Source of the DNA: Marinobacter koreensis
Lineage (GTDB): Bacteria > Pseudomonadota > Gammaproteobacteria > Pseudomonadales > Oleiphilaceae
Direction: 5' to 3'
Assembly: GCF_023156285.1 (NCBI RefSeq)
Contig: NZ_JAKZAJ010000001.1
Span: 248,001 to 312,000 of the forward strand
DNA length: 64,000 nt
Part shown: one piece after another, positions 16,459 through 25,037 of the stretch
How positions within the stretch are numbered: position 1 is the first letter of the stretch
How the letters are laid out: every line of letters starts with the position of its first letter
Position numbers and translations under genes: made by a program
Notes under the pieces: generated by a model
The model's database searches: none
What the model saw: only the letters and a program-made list of their open reading frames with translations
Told to the model about the DNA's origin: nothing

Positions 16459-16812
16459 ATGACAAGGAAGATCGTACGAGTCGTATTTTATCGAACGGCC
16501 AATGGCCGCGAGCCGGTGAAGGAGTGGCTTCTTAGTCTCAGCAAGGATGATCGATCGCTGGTTGGGAAAGATCTGAAAACTGTGGAATACGGTTGGCCTT
16601 TGGGCATGCCTCTGGTCAGGGGCTTTTCTGGGAAAGCCAATTCAGACCTATGGGAAGTTCGAAGCGATCTCCCGGACGGTCGGATTGCACGGGTAATTTT
16701 TACTATGTTTTGCGGCGACATGGTCTTGCTGAATGGCTTTATCAAGAAGACGCAAAAGACACCGGATCAAGAATTGAAGAAGGCAAGAGATCGAAAGAAA
16801 GATCTTGTCTGA
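16459..16812 (+). CDS. higB: HigB/Gp49-like toxin of a toxin-antitoxin pair
   Basis: A 117-residue basic protein of the RelE/ParE superfamily, phage Gp49-like branch: RVVFYRTANGREPVKEWLLSL, the LWEVRSDLPDGRIARVIF core, and LLNGFIKKTQKTPDQELKKARDRK. Relatives cleave mRNA on the ribosome. The gene precedes its antitoxin, the HigBA order, with AAGGAAGG as ribosome-binding site. The pair lies in a repeat-rich stretch 9 kb from the Dnd-like island. Confidence 0.85.
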   Translation: MTRKIVRVVFYRTANGREPVKEWLLSLSKDDRSLVGKDLKTVEYGWPLGMPLVRGFSGKANSDLWEVRSDLPDGRIARVIFTMFCGDMVLLNGFIKKTQKTPDQELKKARDRKKDLV

Positions 16813-16828
16813 TCGGGGAGCAAAGACA

Positions 16829-17140
16829 ATGACACAGCATAGACACATCGGCAGCTCTCTCGATGATCTGCTGGAATCTGACGGCACGTTGGAGCAGGCA
16901 GAAGCGGAGGCCCTGAAGCGTGTGATCGTCTGGCAAGTTCAGCAGGCGATGAAACACAGCGGCGTGAACAAAACGCAGTTGGCGAAACGAATGCACACCA
17001 GCCGGACTGTGGTTAACCGTCTGCTTGATGAGAAGGATACTGGTGTGACAATTACCACGCTTGTAAAAGCCGGTCGGGTATTGGGAATCACATGGACCCT
17101 GGAGTCCGATGGGAATAGCGGCTCTCCGCGGGCGGCGTGA
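16829..17140 (+). CDS. higA: HigA-like XRE-family antitoxin
   Basis: A 103-residue protein with an XRE helix-turn-helix (SGVNKTQLAKRMHTSRTVVNRLLDEKDTGVTITTLVKAGRVLG, about 48-92) after an N-terminal helical segment that probably wraps the toxin. ATG 16829 follows GGGGAG; the gap from the toxin stop is 16 bases, so the two are co-transcribed. It probably represses its own promoter through the palindrome at 16416-16433. Confidence 0.85.
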   Translation: MTQHRHIGSSLDDLLESDGTLEQAEAEALKRVIVWQVQQAMKHSGVNKTQLAKRMHTSRTVVNRLLDEKDTGVTITTLVKAGRVLGITWTLESDGNSGSPRAA

Positions 17141-17160
17141 AAGCGGGAGTGATTTACTGA

Positions 17161-17191
17161 AAACGGGACAGGCCTATTGTCCGTCCCGTTT
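17161..17191. repeat. Palindromic form of the GGGACAG repeat, copy 8
   Basis: Arms AAACGGGAC (17161-17169) and GTCCCGTTT (17183-17191) are perfectly complementary, with ACAGGCCTATTGTC across the middle. It looks like two facing half-repeats. It could act as a transcription terminator between the converging higA and lipoprotein genes. Confidence 0.7.
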
Positions 17192-17202
17192 ACTGCGTCG
17201 TA

Positions 17203-17703
17203 TTAACTACCAGCTACCATTTGTCGGAAACCATCGGAATCAAGAAAGTCAGATTCGAGTTTAATCAGGTTGCCGTCCTTCGACTGAAAGAAGACGAACG
17301 AAGAATCCTGCGCCGACATAAAGTAGTAATACACTCTATTCGCGATTTTCCAGGTGCCCGCGTCGGCACCTTGAACAAACACGCTTCTGAACGACTCGAT
17401 GCTGGCCTGATCACAACCGTAGATTTCTTTCTCCGATAGCGTAGCCTCGAAAAACTCAGCCCGCCCGCAGCCACCCGTTTCGAGTGTGTTTTCGGTGCTG
17501 AAACTGATGTATCTCTTGCCGATGGCATCTGAATATTTAATTAAAAGAATGTCGTTGTTTGCACCAATCGACCCGACGATGAGGGGGGAGCCAGGTACCC
17601 GAAACTTCATGCCAGCATAGGCGGCTGTGATGTTTTGAGCTGTCTGAGCACATGCGGAGAGAGAGATAAAGGCTAAAGCCATTAAAAGAGCGGGTTTCTT
17701 CAT
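17203..17703 (-). CDS. Putative lipoprotein of unknown function
   Basis: A 166-residue protein whose N-terminus MKKPALLMALAFISLSACAQ has a lipobox (LSAC), so Cys18 is probably lipidated. The mature part is beta-rich with three more cysteines. No family recognised. It starts one base after the stop of the preceding minus-strand gene (17705-18025), a sign of translational coupling. The frame is open to 17811 but that extension overlaps the neighbour. Confidence 0.7.
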   Translation of the reverse strand: MKKPALLMALAFISLSACAQTAQNITAAYAGMKFRVPGSPLIVGSIGANNDILLIKYSDAIGKRYISFSTENTLETGGCGRAEFFEATLSEKEIYGCDQASIESFRSVFVQGADAGTWKIANRVYYYFMSAQDSSFVFFQSKDGNLIKLESDFLDSDGFRQMVAGS

Positions 17704-17704
17704 A

Positions 17705-18025
17705 TCACAATCCTTGTTTTGCCATTTCCATTTGGGTTCGAAAATTGATCGCAACACGGTTTCGGCAGGTTTCGTATATCTGCGTGTCGCCAGAGGCAAT
17801 CCGTTTTCCAATCTTTGCGACTTGTTTAATGATGTATTTGCCGCCTGGACGGCCTGAGACGGGACGAGGGACTAAATCCATTGCTGCTGAGCAGCTTTGA
17901 GCCTCTTCCAGTGCCTCGTAGGCGATGGTAGCCATACCTTGGTTGACGGATTCAGGTGAGGTCGTTCCATCGCCCCAGAAATAGTTTATGACTGCGGATA
18001 TATGTTCGCGTTGATCAGATTCCAT
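17705..18025 (-). CDS. Hypothetical protein coupled to a lipoprotein gene
   Basis: A 106-residue soluble protein (MESDQREHISAVINYFWGDG...) with a Pro-Gly basic middle (PRPVSGRPGGKY) and a helical ending. No signal sequence or known domain is apparent. ATG 18025 has AGGGA 8 bases upstream; an earlier in-frame start at 18046 lacks this. First gene of a two-gene unit. Confidence 0.6.
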   Translation of the reverse strand: MESDQREHISAVINYFWGDGTTSPESVNQGMATIAYEALEEAQSCSAAMDLVPRPVSGRPGGKYIIKQVAKIGKRIASGDTQIYETCRNRVAINFRTQMEMAKQGL

Positions 18026-18149
18026 TTTTCCATTCCCTGTAAACATGGCCCTTCCTGGGCAAGGAAACTGAAGATACAGCGCAGGGGTAGTTCACGACAA
18101 GGGTGGTCGGCGAAACGACGAACCTACTGCGCTTGCCGGATCTCCTGGC

Positions 18150-18641
18150 TCACAACAAAGCCTGAACCGTATCACCAAGAGCCAGCTCACCCCCTTCAAC
18201 CACTCGCGTCGTAATGCCGCCATGCCCCCGCATGGCGTTGTATCCACCTGGCCCAAGTGCGGTCTCCATCTTGCTGCAGGGGTGGCACAGGCCCGTGTAT
18301 TCCAGTACCACACCACCAATCCGGAATCGTTTGCCTTTCAGGGCCAGCAGGTTCAGGCCGGAGACGACGATGTTGCGCCGGAAAACGTCAGGTTCTTTGG
18401 CGTTCCGGCCCAGGCAGGAGGCAATGGCGTGCAGGTGTTCTTGCTGGATCAGGGTCACCTGTCGTTTGCTGGTGTCGCGGCCCTTGAACCGATCACCTTC
18501 CAGGCCTTTGCCCGGGGTGACGGTCACCTTCTCGAGCGTCTGCATCGGTTCACCCCGCGCCGGGCGGATTCCGAGCCATTCCACGCGCCCGCATTGGGGA
18601 AGTTTGTCCAGCAGGGTTTGAAGAGGAGTTGATTCAGGCAT
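18150..18641 (-). CDS. MOSC domain protein
   Basis: A 163-residue MOSC (molybdenum cofactor sulfurase C-terminal) protein: GIRPARGEPMQ, GLEGDRFKG, RQVTLIQQEHL, FRRNIVVSGLNLLALKGKRF, and the conserved cysteine in GLCHPCSKME. MOSC proteins carry or bind the molybdenum cofactor and act in sulfur or oxo transfer. Its first 8 bases overlap the end of the deoxyribosyltransferase gene, so it is the third gene of an operon. Start taken at 18641 rather than 18728, which would intrude on that gene. Confidence 0.85.
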   Translation of the reverse strand: MPESTPLQTLLDKLPQCGRVEWLGIRPARGEPMQTLEKVTVTPGKGLEGDRFKGRDTSKRQVTLIQQEHLHAIASCLGRNAKEPDVFRRNIVVSGLNLLALKGKRFRIGGVVLEYTGLCHPCSKMETALGPGGYNAMRGHGGITTRVVEGGELALGDTVQALL

Positions 18642-19179
18642 TGGCAAGCGCTCGCACACAGAGGCGGAACAGCTCCGCCGAGAAAAACCGGTGTTCGCCG
18701 AGTCCCTTGGCCACGAATATCTGCCCACCGGATTCGCGGATGCCGCCTTCGATCATCAGGTTGTCGCTCATCTCGAAGTGTTCGATGGCGTGGCCCAGTT
18801 CATCCAGATCGGTTTCGCCGGCGCGTTTCCGATAGGGCCGGCTGTCCAGGGTGAACCCGAAGGCAGTCTTGCCCTGGCCGATCATGTAGCCGATTTCGAA
18901 GACGGTGCCGGGGTCGGCGCTGATACCGCGAAAGGGGGTGAGGTTGGCGATGATCGCGTGGCAACTGTCCATCAGTTCGCGGTTGGCCTGGTAGATCCGG
19001 TGGCCACGTTCTGGTCTGGGCAGGTCCACTGGAAACTCAAGCGCCGTATCCAGCGGGTCGACGCCTTCAAACCCGGCTTCCCGGAGCAGGCGTTTTTTCT
19101 CGGCCACGATGGCCTGGTGTTCACCGGCCGGGAAGAAGGCTTCCGGGCCGGCGAGGTAGACGCGTTTGGGGTGTGCCAT
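18634..19179 (-). CDS. Nucleoside 2-deoxyribosyltransferase
   Basis: A 181-residue enzyme. RVYLAGPEAFFP at the N-terminus, DSCHAIIANLTPFRG and the catalytic-Glu block DPGTVFEIGYM match the family, which moves 2-deoxyribose between bases or hydrolyses deoxynucleosides and nucleotides. Middle gene of an SDR-deoxyribosyltransferase-MOSC operon: it starts 3 bases after the SDR stop and overlaps the MOSC gene by 8. Confidence 0.85.
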   Translation of the reverse strand: MAHPKRVYLAGPEAFFPAGEHQAIVAEKKRLLREAGFEGVDPLDTALEFPVDLPRPERGHRIYQANRELMDSCHAIIANLTPFRGISADPGTVFEIGYMIGQGKTAFGFTLDSRPYRKRAGETDLDELGHAIEHFEMSDNLMIEGGIRESGGQIFVAKGLGEHRFFSAELFRLCVRALANA

Positions 19180-19182
19180 GGC

Positions 19183-19932
19183 TCAGGACAGAACCTGGCC
19201 GCCATCCACCACCAGCGTCTGGCCGGTGATCCACCGGGCCAGATCGGAGGCCAGGAACAACGCCACGTCGGCGACTTCCTCCGGCGTGCCCAGGCGCCCG
19301 AAGGGAATCCCACTACGGATAGTCTCGTAAAGATCCGGGTTGTGCTGACGGGCCTGGTCCCAGACGCCGCCCGGAAACTCGATCGAGCCCGGGGCGATGC
19401 CGTTAACACGGACTTTATGCGGGGCCATGGACGCCGCCAGACTGCCGGTATAGTGGGCGACGGCGGCCTTGATGGCCGCGTAGGGAGCGGTGCGTGTCGA
19501 GGCATGCAGGGCGGCGATGGAGGCAATGTTGATGATCGTGCCCCCGCTTTCCTTCAGCGCTGACAGGCAGGTGTGGCCGGCGCGAACCGTGCCCATCAGG
19601 TCCACCTCAACGCTGCTCAGCCAGCCTTCTTCGTTGTCCTCACGCCCAAACGCCGAGGCGCAGTTGACCAGCACGTCCAGGCCTCCCAGCTCGCTCATGG
19701 CGTTCTGCAGGTAGGTTTCCAGCGAGGCCTTGTCGCCGATATCACAGGGGGCCACATGCAGGGTCAGCCCCTCGCCTGCACCTTCTTGTGCCAGTGCGTC
19801 CAGGGACGCCTGCCCGCGTGCGCATACGGAAACCATGGCCCCGGCCCGGGCAAACCCCAACGCGATGGCCCGGCCAATCCCCTTGCTGCCGCCAGCGACG
19901 ATGACGCGCCGGCCGTTGAAATCAAACGACAT
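19183..19932 (-). CDS. Short-chain dehydrogenase/reductase
   Basis: A 249-residue classical SDR: GGSKGIG cofactor loop, NCASA in place of the usual NNAG, catalytic Ser in NIASI and Tyr/Lys in a YAAIK block (YxxxK), and a C-terminal GQTLVVDGGQ typical of FabG-like enzymes. The start has GGAG nearby (AAAGGAGCATGCA). First gene of the operon with the deoxyribosyltransferase and MOSC genes; substrate unknown. Confidence 0.85.
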   Translation of the reverse strand: MSFDFNGRRVIVAGGSKGIGRAIALGFARAGAMVSVCARGQASLDALAQEGAGEGLTLHVAPCDIGDKASLETYLQNAMSELGGLDVLVNCASAFGREDNEEGWLSSVEVDLMGTVRAGHTCLSALKESGGTIINIASIAALHASTRTAPYAAIKAAVAHYTGSLAASMAPHKVRVNGIAPGSIEFPGGVWDQARQHNPDLYETIRSGIPFGRLGTPEEVADVALFLASDLARWITGQTLVVDGGQVLS

Positions 19933-20114
19933 TGCATGCTCCTTTTTTTGTTCGGTTAAATCTGGCCAGTGGCTCGAGTCTGCAGCTACTGTAACGCTAA
20001 ACGCGGAGCTGCACGATCTATAGGTTGATGGAATGTCGCGAGCATTGAGAAGGTTTCAGCCACATTTGCTAGTATCTCCGCCTCTTCATCCCGCAAGAGA
20101 TCAAGCCCTGGAAC

Positions 20115-21878
20115 ATGAATGCTCCTTTCAAGCTGCGGCCCTACCAGCAGGAAGCGGTGGACGCCACGCTGAACCACTTCAGGAAGTCCGACGAGTCGGC
20201 CGTCATCGTGCTGCCAACCGGCGCGGGCAAGAGTCTGGTGATTGCCGAGCTGGCCCGCCTTGCCCGCCGCAGGATTCTGGTGCTGACCCACGTGAAAGAG
20301 CTGGTGGAGCAGAATCACGCCAAGTACGAGAGCTATGGGCTGGAAGGCGGTATTTTCTCCGCCGGACTGAAGCGAAAGGAGAACCGGCATCAGGTGACTT
20401 TCGCCAGCGTGCAGTCCGTAGCCGCGAATCTGGATCAGTTCCGGGATGAATACTCGCTGGTGATCATCGATGAGTGCCATCGGGTCAGCGGTGAGGAAAC
20501 CAGTCAGTATCAACGGATCATCGAACTGCTGCGGCAACAGAACGAGTCCCTGAAAGTGCTCGGGCTCACCGCCACACCCTACCGTCTGGCCATGGGCTGG
20601 ATCTATCGCTATCACTACCGGGGTTTTGTTCGCGGTGGTGATGAACAGCAGGACAAGCCTTTTCAGCATTGCATCTACGAACTGCCCCTGAGCTACATGA
20701 TCAATCGGGGCTACCTCACCAAGCCCGAGCTGGTGAACGCGGCGGTGGCGCAATACGATTTCTCCGCGTTGCCTAGGGATCGTTTTGGCGAATACGCCGA
20801 GAGGGACGTCAACGAGCTGCTGGGCAAGCATAAGCGGGTCACCCGGGCCATCATTGAGCAGGTGATGGAGCTGGCGGCCGAGCGCCAGGGCGTAATGATC
20901 TTTGCGGCCACGGTGGATCATGCGCGGGAGATCACCGGCTATCTGCCGGAACACGAGACTGCCCTGGTGACCGGCGCGACCGATCTGAGGGAGCGGGCGT
21001 CGCTGATCCAGCGCTTCAAACAGCGGCAATTGAAGTATCTGGTGAATGTGTCCGTGCTCACCACCGGCTTTGATGCACCCCATGTAGACTTTATCGCCAT
21101 TCTCCGGCCCACCCAGTCGGTCAGCCTGTATCAGCAGATTGTGGGCCGCGGGCTTCGGTTGGACGAGGGCAAGCAGGATTGCCTGGTGATCGATTACGCG
21201 GGCAATCACGTGAACCTGCATCATCCGGAGGTGGGCGAGCCGAAACCGAATCCGGACAGTGAGCCGGTGCAGGTGTTCTGCCCGGGCTGTGGCTTTGCCA
21301 ATATCTTCTGGGGCAAGACGGACAGCGACGGCCGGGTAATCGAGCACTACGGGCGTCGGTGCCAGGGGTTGCTGGAGCCTGTCGAAGGAGAGGCAGCGCG
21401 CGCCCAACAGTGCGATTACCGTTTCCGGTTCAAGGAATGCCCGCACTGCGGCGGCGAGAACGATATAGCGGCTCGCAACTGCGGCCAGTGCCACAACGCC
21501 ATCATCGATCCGGACGATCAGTTACGGGACGCGCTGAAGCTCAAGGATGCCATGGTGATCCGTTGCGCCGGGATCTCGTTGGGTGTGGATGGCAGCAAAC
21601 TGAAGATCACCTATCACGGTGAAGACGGGGAAGAACTCCGCGAGTCGTTTGATTTCAGCAAGCCGGCACAGCGCACCGTATTCAGCAAATTGTTCGGGCG
21701 TCGTTTCGCCAGTGGCCAGGCCCCGAAAACCTTCAACAAGGCGGATGAGGTGCTGGAGTTGCAGGCCTTGTTGCCGGCACCGGATTTCGTGATTGCCCGC
21801 AAGCAAAAGCATTACTGGCAGGTGCAGGAGCGGATGTTTGATTATCGGGGCAACTATCGGAAGGCGAATGAAGCGTAA
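20115..21878 (+). CDS. radD: RadD-family superfamily 2 helicase
   Basis: A 587-residue SF2 ATPase. QQEAVDATL (Q-like motif), Walker [13 protein letters not shown] box ([10 protein letters not shown]), LTATPYR motif III, and [13 protein letters not shown] motif VI are all present. A C-terminal region has two paired-cysteine zinc elements (CPGCG and CPHCGG...CGQC). This is the layout of RadD/YejH, which assists RecA-mediated repair and double-strand-break recovery. Length agrees with E. coli RadD. Single gene. Confidence 0.9.
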   Translation: MNAPFKLRPYQQEAVDATLNHFRKSDESAVIVLPTGAGKSLVIAELARLARRRILVLTHVKELVEQNHAKYESYGLEGGIFSAGLKRKENRHQVTFASVQSVAANLDQFRDEYSLVIIDECHRVSGEETSQYQRIIELLRQQNESLKVLGLTATPYRLAMGWIYRYHYRGFVRGGDEQQDKPFQHCIYELPLSYMINRGYLTKPELVNAAVAQYDFSALPRDRFGEYAERDVNELLGKHKRVTRAIIEQVMELAAERQGVMIFAATVDHAREITGYLPEHETALVTGATDLRERASLIQRFKQRQLKYLVNVSVLTTGFDAPHVDFIAILRPTQSVSLYQQIVGRGLRLDEGKQDCLVIDYAGNHVNLHHPEVGEPKPNPDSEPVQVFCPGCGFANIFWGKTDSDGRVIEHYGRRCQGLLEPVEGEAARAQQCDYRFRFKECPHCGGENDIAARNCGQCHNAIIDPDDQLRDALKLKDAMVIRCAGISLGVDGSKLKITYHGEDGEELRESFDFSKPAQRTVFSKLFGRRFASGQAPKTFNKADEVLELQALLPAPDFVIARKQKHYWQVQERMFDYRGNYRKANEA

Positions 21879-21908
21879 TAATACCCAACCATCCATTCAG
21901 GCTTTTTC

Positions 21909-22298
21909 ATGATGAAATCAATCGCGCTGGCGACACTGTTGGTCGTCCTTCTGGGGTTTCTCGGTGTTCAGTATTACATTACGTCCGTTCCTGATCTTGA
22001 CGCTCCCGTCACCGTGGGTGAGGTGCGGGACGTGAAGTCTGAAAAAACGCTTGTAGTTACCCTGGTGGACAGGGAAGGGCAGCGATTTACCGTCGGCCTT
22101 CGGGGCGATACCGCCAAGCCGGAGGAAGCCGCGCTGTTCTATATCCGGAATCCGGATGTCATTCCCTATGTGTTCTGGCCGAGCCTTCGAAGCAATGATG
22201 AAAAGCGGGTTCTCGAATTACTGGAGGACGTGATCGAATCGGGCGCATCAGTCCCCGCTGTCCGCAGCATCTACTCGGTCTTGAAGGAACGCAACTGA
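21909..22298 (+). CDS. Membrane-anchored hypothetical protein
   Basis: A 129-residue protein with an N-terminal hydrophobic anchor (about 5-22) and a periplasmic domain of beta strands with charged loops. No family recognised. It follows radD by 30 bases on the same strand and may be co-transcribed. Confidence 0.65.
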   Translation: MMKSIALATLLVVLLGFLGVQYYITSVPDLDAPVTVGEVRDVKSEKTLVVTLVDREGQRFTVGLRGDTAKPEEAALFYIRNPDVIPYVFWPSLRSNDEKRVLELLEDVIESGASVPAVRSIYSVLKERN

Positions 22299-22332
22299 CG
22301 CTCGGGATCTATATCGCGATGCCTCAATAATT

Positions 22333-22935
22333 TCAGGGGCTTGTCCGGAACACCAGCAGCTGGTTGTTGGCGGGCATGGGATGGTTTTCCGCAAGTGCCA
22401 TCCCCACCGATTCCGCCAGTGCCTGGAGGTCGACCAGGTCCCGGATGCCCATGTGGGCTGCCTGGGATCTCAGATGCTGGTCAAAACGCTGGTTGCTGTC
22501 ACTCGAATATTCGCCCTGGTTGTTGAACGGGCCGTACAGGCAGAAAGCGCCGTCTTCTGGCAGGCGCTCACCTATGCCATGGAACATCTGTTCGACCTCG
22601 TGCCAGGCCATGATATGGGTGGTATTGGCGGAGAATGCCCATCGGAAAGTGTCGACCGGCCATTGGGCATCGCTGACGTCCAGCTCAACCACCGGCAGGA
22701 TGTTGGGCAGTGCGGCCTGTTCCAGCCGTGCACAGCATAAATGAGCAGACTCCGGGTGATCGCTCGGTTGCCACTGCAGGTGGGGCATGGCCCTTGCGAA
22801 ATGCACGGCGTGCTGCCCTGTGAGCGTTCCTATTTCCAGCACCGTACCCGGTGCATTGAAGATGGCCTGTAGCTTCTCAAGGATCGGGGCCTTGTTGTTC
22901 TCGCAGGCCTGGGAGTAGGGCAGGTCGTGGGTCAT
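22333..22935 (-). CDS. DUF938 class I SAM-dependent methyltransferase
   Basis: A 200-residue protein with a Rossmann methyltransferase core: VLEIGTLTGQHAVHFA is motif I, and QPSDHPES supplies the acidic ribose-binding residue. The conserved FSANTTHIMAW and YGPFNNQGEYSSDSNQRFD blocks identify DUF938. The methylated substrate is not known. Confidence 0.85.
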   Translation of the reverse strand: MTHDLPYSQACENNKAPILEKLQAIFNAPGTVLEIGTLTGQHAVHFARAMPHLQWQPSDHPESAHLCCARLEQAALPNILPVVELDVSDAQWPVDTFRWAFSANTTHIMAWHEVEQMFHGIGERLPEDGAFCLYGPFNNQGEYSSDSNQRFDQHLRSQAAHMGIRDLVDLQALAESVGMALAENHPMPANNQLLVFRTSP

Positions 22936-23073
22936 CGGGTTCGTTCCTTCAACGCGGAGCGAGAATGACGGTCGCGGAGAGCGGAGGAGTTCCCGAGTGG
23001 CGAAAAGCCATATGGCAGAGTGACGACGTCACCTACGCATATGACTTTGCCTTTTCTTTCGGAGCAATGATCC

Positions 23074-23688
23074 TTATTGCACGTTGTAGACCTCAATAAT
23101 GGTCTTGGCCAACTCAAGATCATTGTCCTCCGCGAGCGCAAGCTGGTTCAGAGCTCGGATCGTAGTGTCTTTCTCCGAGGCTTTGATATCCAGTAACTGA
23201 ATGACAGAGTCTACCTTTTCACCACCGCCACTTGCGAGCTGGTGACGAAACTCTCCGCTGAACGCGATAATGATTTCCTTGATCTGTCGTGGCTTGGAAG
23301 TCGAGATTCCGGATGGGGTGTCCGGCTTCAGGGTGACAAAGTACTGGTCCGGGGAAAATTCATGAATGGCACCGGAAACTCCATCTGTGGTGGAGCCCAG
23401 CAGGCCTCCTAATACAATGTTGCCGAAGAACCATGGGTTGGTTGTGGTCGACAACTGAGCCGTATAGGTCTTGTAGCCTTCCTTTTCAAACGTGATGGAT
23501 TGATTGGAACCGCGGTCGACCGGCACGGTGAGTGGCGTTTTACCGAGCACACGGCCGGAAACGGTGACCGTTGCTTCTTCGGGCTCACTGTTGAACGTAA
23601 GTTTCTGGTCGGTGCCGGAGACGATTGATGCGCAACCGCTTGAGAGTAGCGCGATAGCGGCCAGAACGAGAGATAGGGGATAGTTCAT
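23074..23688 (-). CDS. PEGA-domain lipoprotein
   Basis: A 204-residue protein with a lipobox (LLSSGCAS), followed by a PEGA-like beta domain (TFNSEPEEATVTVSGRVLGKTPLTVPV, FEKEGYKTY) and a helical C-terminal part. PEGA domains often act at the cell surface, but the partner is unknown here. AAGGAAG precedes the start. The neighbouring gene at 23725 is another lipoprotein on the same strand, 36 bases away, suggesting one operon. Confidence 0.75.
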   Translation of the reverse strand: MNYPLSLVLAAIALLSSGCASIVSGTDQKLTFNSEPEEATVTVSGRVLGKTPLTVPVDRGSNQSITFEKEGYKTYTAQLSTTTNPWFFGNIVLGGLLGSTTDGVSGAIHEFSPDQYFVTLKPDTPSGISTSKPRQIKEIIIAFSGEFRHQLASGGGEKVDSVIQLLDIKASEKDTTIRALNQLALAEDNDLELAKTIIEVYNVQ

Positions 23689-23724
23689 GATGCTTCCTTG
23701 TCTTGAAGTGGTCTTCCAGAGAAA

Positions 23725-24276
23725 TTATTGATTCAGGGAGATGTCGCCGGGCTGGATCTTTAATTCCGAGAGTTTCTCAAGCAGGTTTTGGATATTGGCT
23801 TTTCCAGAGCCCTCGTTGGCCAGTCGCAGGCGCTTGATGGCGACAAAGGCATCGCCGACAGTGGCGGTATACGGGGCAACAATGGTTTCGTTCAGGACGA
23901 CCGCGCCATTATTTTTGCGGTCGGTCAGGATGTACTTCACGTGTGTGGTAACTTTAAAGTCCAGCCCAAACATCGGTTGGTCTACTTCCAGCAGGAGCGC
24001 CTCAAGCTGATATCGTCCACTACCGGACAGGAGTCCTTGTTTCCTCAGGCTTTGTTTAAGAGCGCCAGCGAAGGCGTCATTGTCGATCTCGGAGGTCCAT
24101 GCAGGATTAGTGTCCTCGCCTCCCGAGACGTTGGCCACATTCACGTTGCTTTGTAGGGCGGTGTCGTAGGCCTTCACTGGCCCCTCGTATACCATGTTGC
24201 CCATTTTCGCGCCGGACGCGCAGCCAGAGAGATAGAGTACAGCGGCCAGTACTGCCAAAATCCTTGCGTTTCGCAC
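23725..24276 (-). CDS. Putative lipoprotein
   Basis: A 183-residue protein with a lipobox (LYLSGCASG) and a mature domain of mixed strands and helices (QYQLEALLLEVDQP-like centre, ending LSLNQ region). The start codon is GTG (24274-24276) with AAGGA at the right distance. Family not recognised beyond general resemblance to small outer-membrane lipoproteins. First gene of a unit with the PEGA lipoprotein. Confidence 0.7.
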   Translation of the reverse strand: MRNARILAVLAAVLYLSGCASGAKMGNMVYEGPVKAYDTALQSNVNVANVSGGEDTNPAWTSEIDNDAFAGALKQSLRKQGLLSGSGRYQLEALLLEVDQPMFGLDFKVTTHVKYILTDRKNNGAVVLNETIVAPYTATVGDAFVAIKRLRLANEGSGKANIQNLLEKLSELKIQPGDISLNQ

Positions 24277-24490
24277 AGAAGATTCCTTCTTACTTATGTG
24301 ATTATTTTGGGTATTTCCGAAAATGAACGAAAGTTCACGTCGGCGCGGTATGGTAGCTGAGCATCGTTGAGCGTGCTATGAACTAGAGTGTTCGTCTGCG
24401 TAAAATTTCGTGAAATTCTTAAAAACCGGGGAAGAAGCTGATATCGGGTGAAATCCCGGGGAGGGCACTGAAGTTAACGCTGCCGCTGGC

Positions 24491-24496
24491 TATAAT
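24491..24496 (+). promoter_or_regulatory. Likely -10 element of the slyD-like gene
   Basis: A perfect TATAAT 30 bases before the start codon. The -35 region 17 bases further up is weak (CTGAAG). The 250-base divergent gap also contains a 14-base palindrome, AATTTCGTGAAATT, at 24404-24417. Confidence 0.45.
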
Positions 24497-24526
24497 GGCT
24501 TACTTCGAATCGTCGCAGAGAACCTT

Positions 24527-25006
24527 ATGCCAATCGAAAAGAATCAGGTAGTCCTTTTCCACTACAGTGTCCGTGATGAACAGGGCGACGTTGTTGAAAC
24601 CTCCCGCGGTGGCGAGCCGAACGCCTACCTGCATGGCCACGGCGGTGTGATCCGGGGCCTGGAAGAAGCCCTGGAAGGTCGCGATGCGGGCGATACGTTC
24701 AGTGTTACCATCACTCCGGACAAAGGCTATGGCCCGCGCAAGCCCGATGCCATCCAGCGGGTGCCGATCAAGCACTTGATGGGGGCCAAACGGTGGAAGC
24801 CGGGGATGATCGCCCAGGTGCAGACCGAACAGGGCCCTCGACATGTGCTGGTGGCCAAGGTTGGCCACAAGTTTGCCGACGTCGACACAAACCACCCCAT
24901 GGCCGGCAGAACCCTGACCTTTGATATCGAGGTCATCGAAGTCCGCGCCGCGGATCCGGAGGAGATTGCGCACGGCCACGCCCATGGGCCCGGTGGGCAC
25001 CACTGA
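24527..25006 (+). CDS. slyD: SlyD-like FKBP-type peptidyl-prolyl isomerase
   Basis: A 159-residue protein with the SlyD layout: an FKBP half-domain (VVLFHYSVRDEQGDVVETS), an inserted flap (KGYGPRKPDAIQRVP) that gives chaperone activity, return to FKBP, and a short His-rich tail (HGHAHGPGGHH) that may bind nickel. It would speed proline isomerisation and could help metal supply to nickel enzymes; the nickel permease gene is 24 kb away. Confidence 0.85.
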   Translation: MPIEKNQVVLFHYSVRDEQGDVVETSRGGEPNAYLHGHGGVIRGLEEALEGRDAGDTFSVTITPDKGYGPRKPDAIQRVPIKHLMGAKRWKPGMIAQVQTEQGPRHVLVAKVGHKFADVDTNHPMAGRTLTFDIEVIEVRAADPEEIAHGHAHGPGGHH

Positions 25007-25037
25007 GACGTTACTGTTTGCCCAGCCCTGGACGCGG

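Noticed and set aside
19986..21494. A 502-codon open frame antisense to the radD helicase gene
   Set aside because: It mirrors a well-supported helicase gene, has no recognisable domain and its residues are typical of antisense GC-rich coding.
22989..23040. A tRNA-like box (GTTCCCGAGTGGC) suggesting tRNA-Ser or tRNA-Leu
   Set aside because: No matching T-arm or acceptor stem follows, so it is a chance match.
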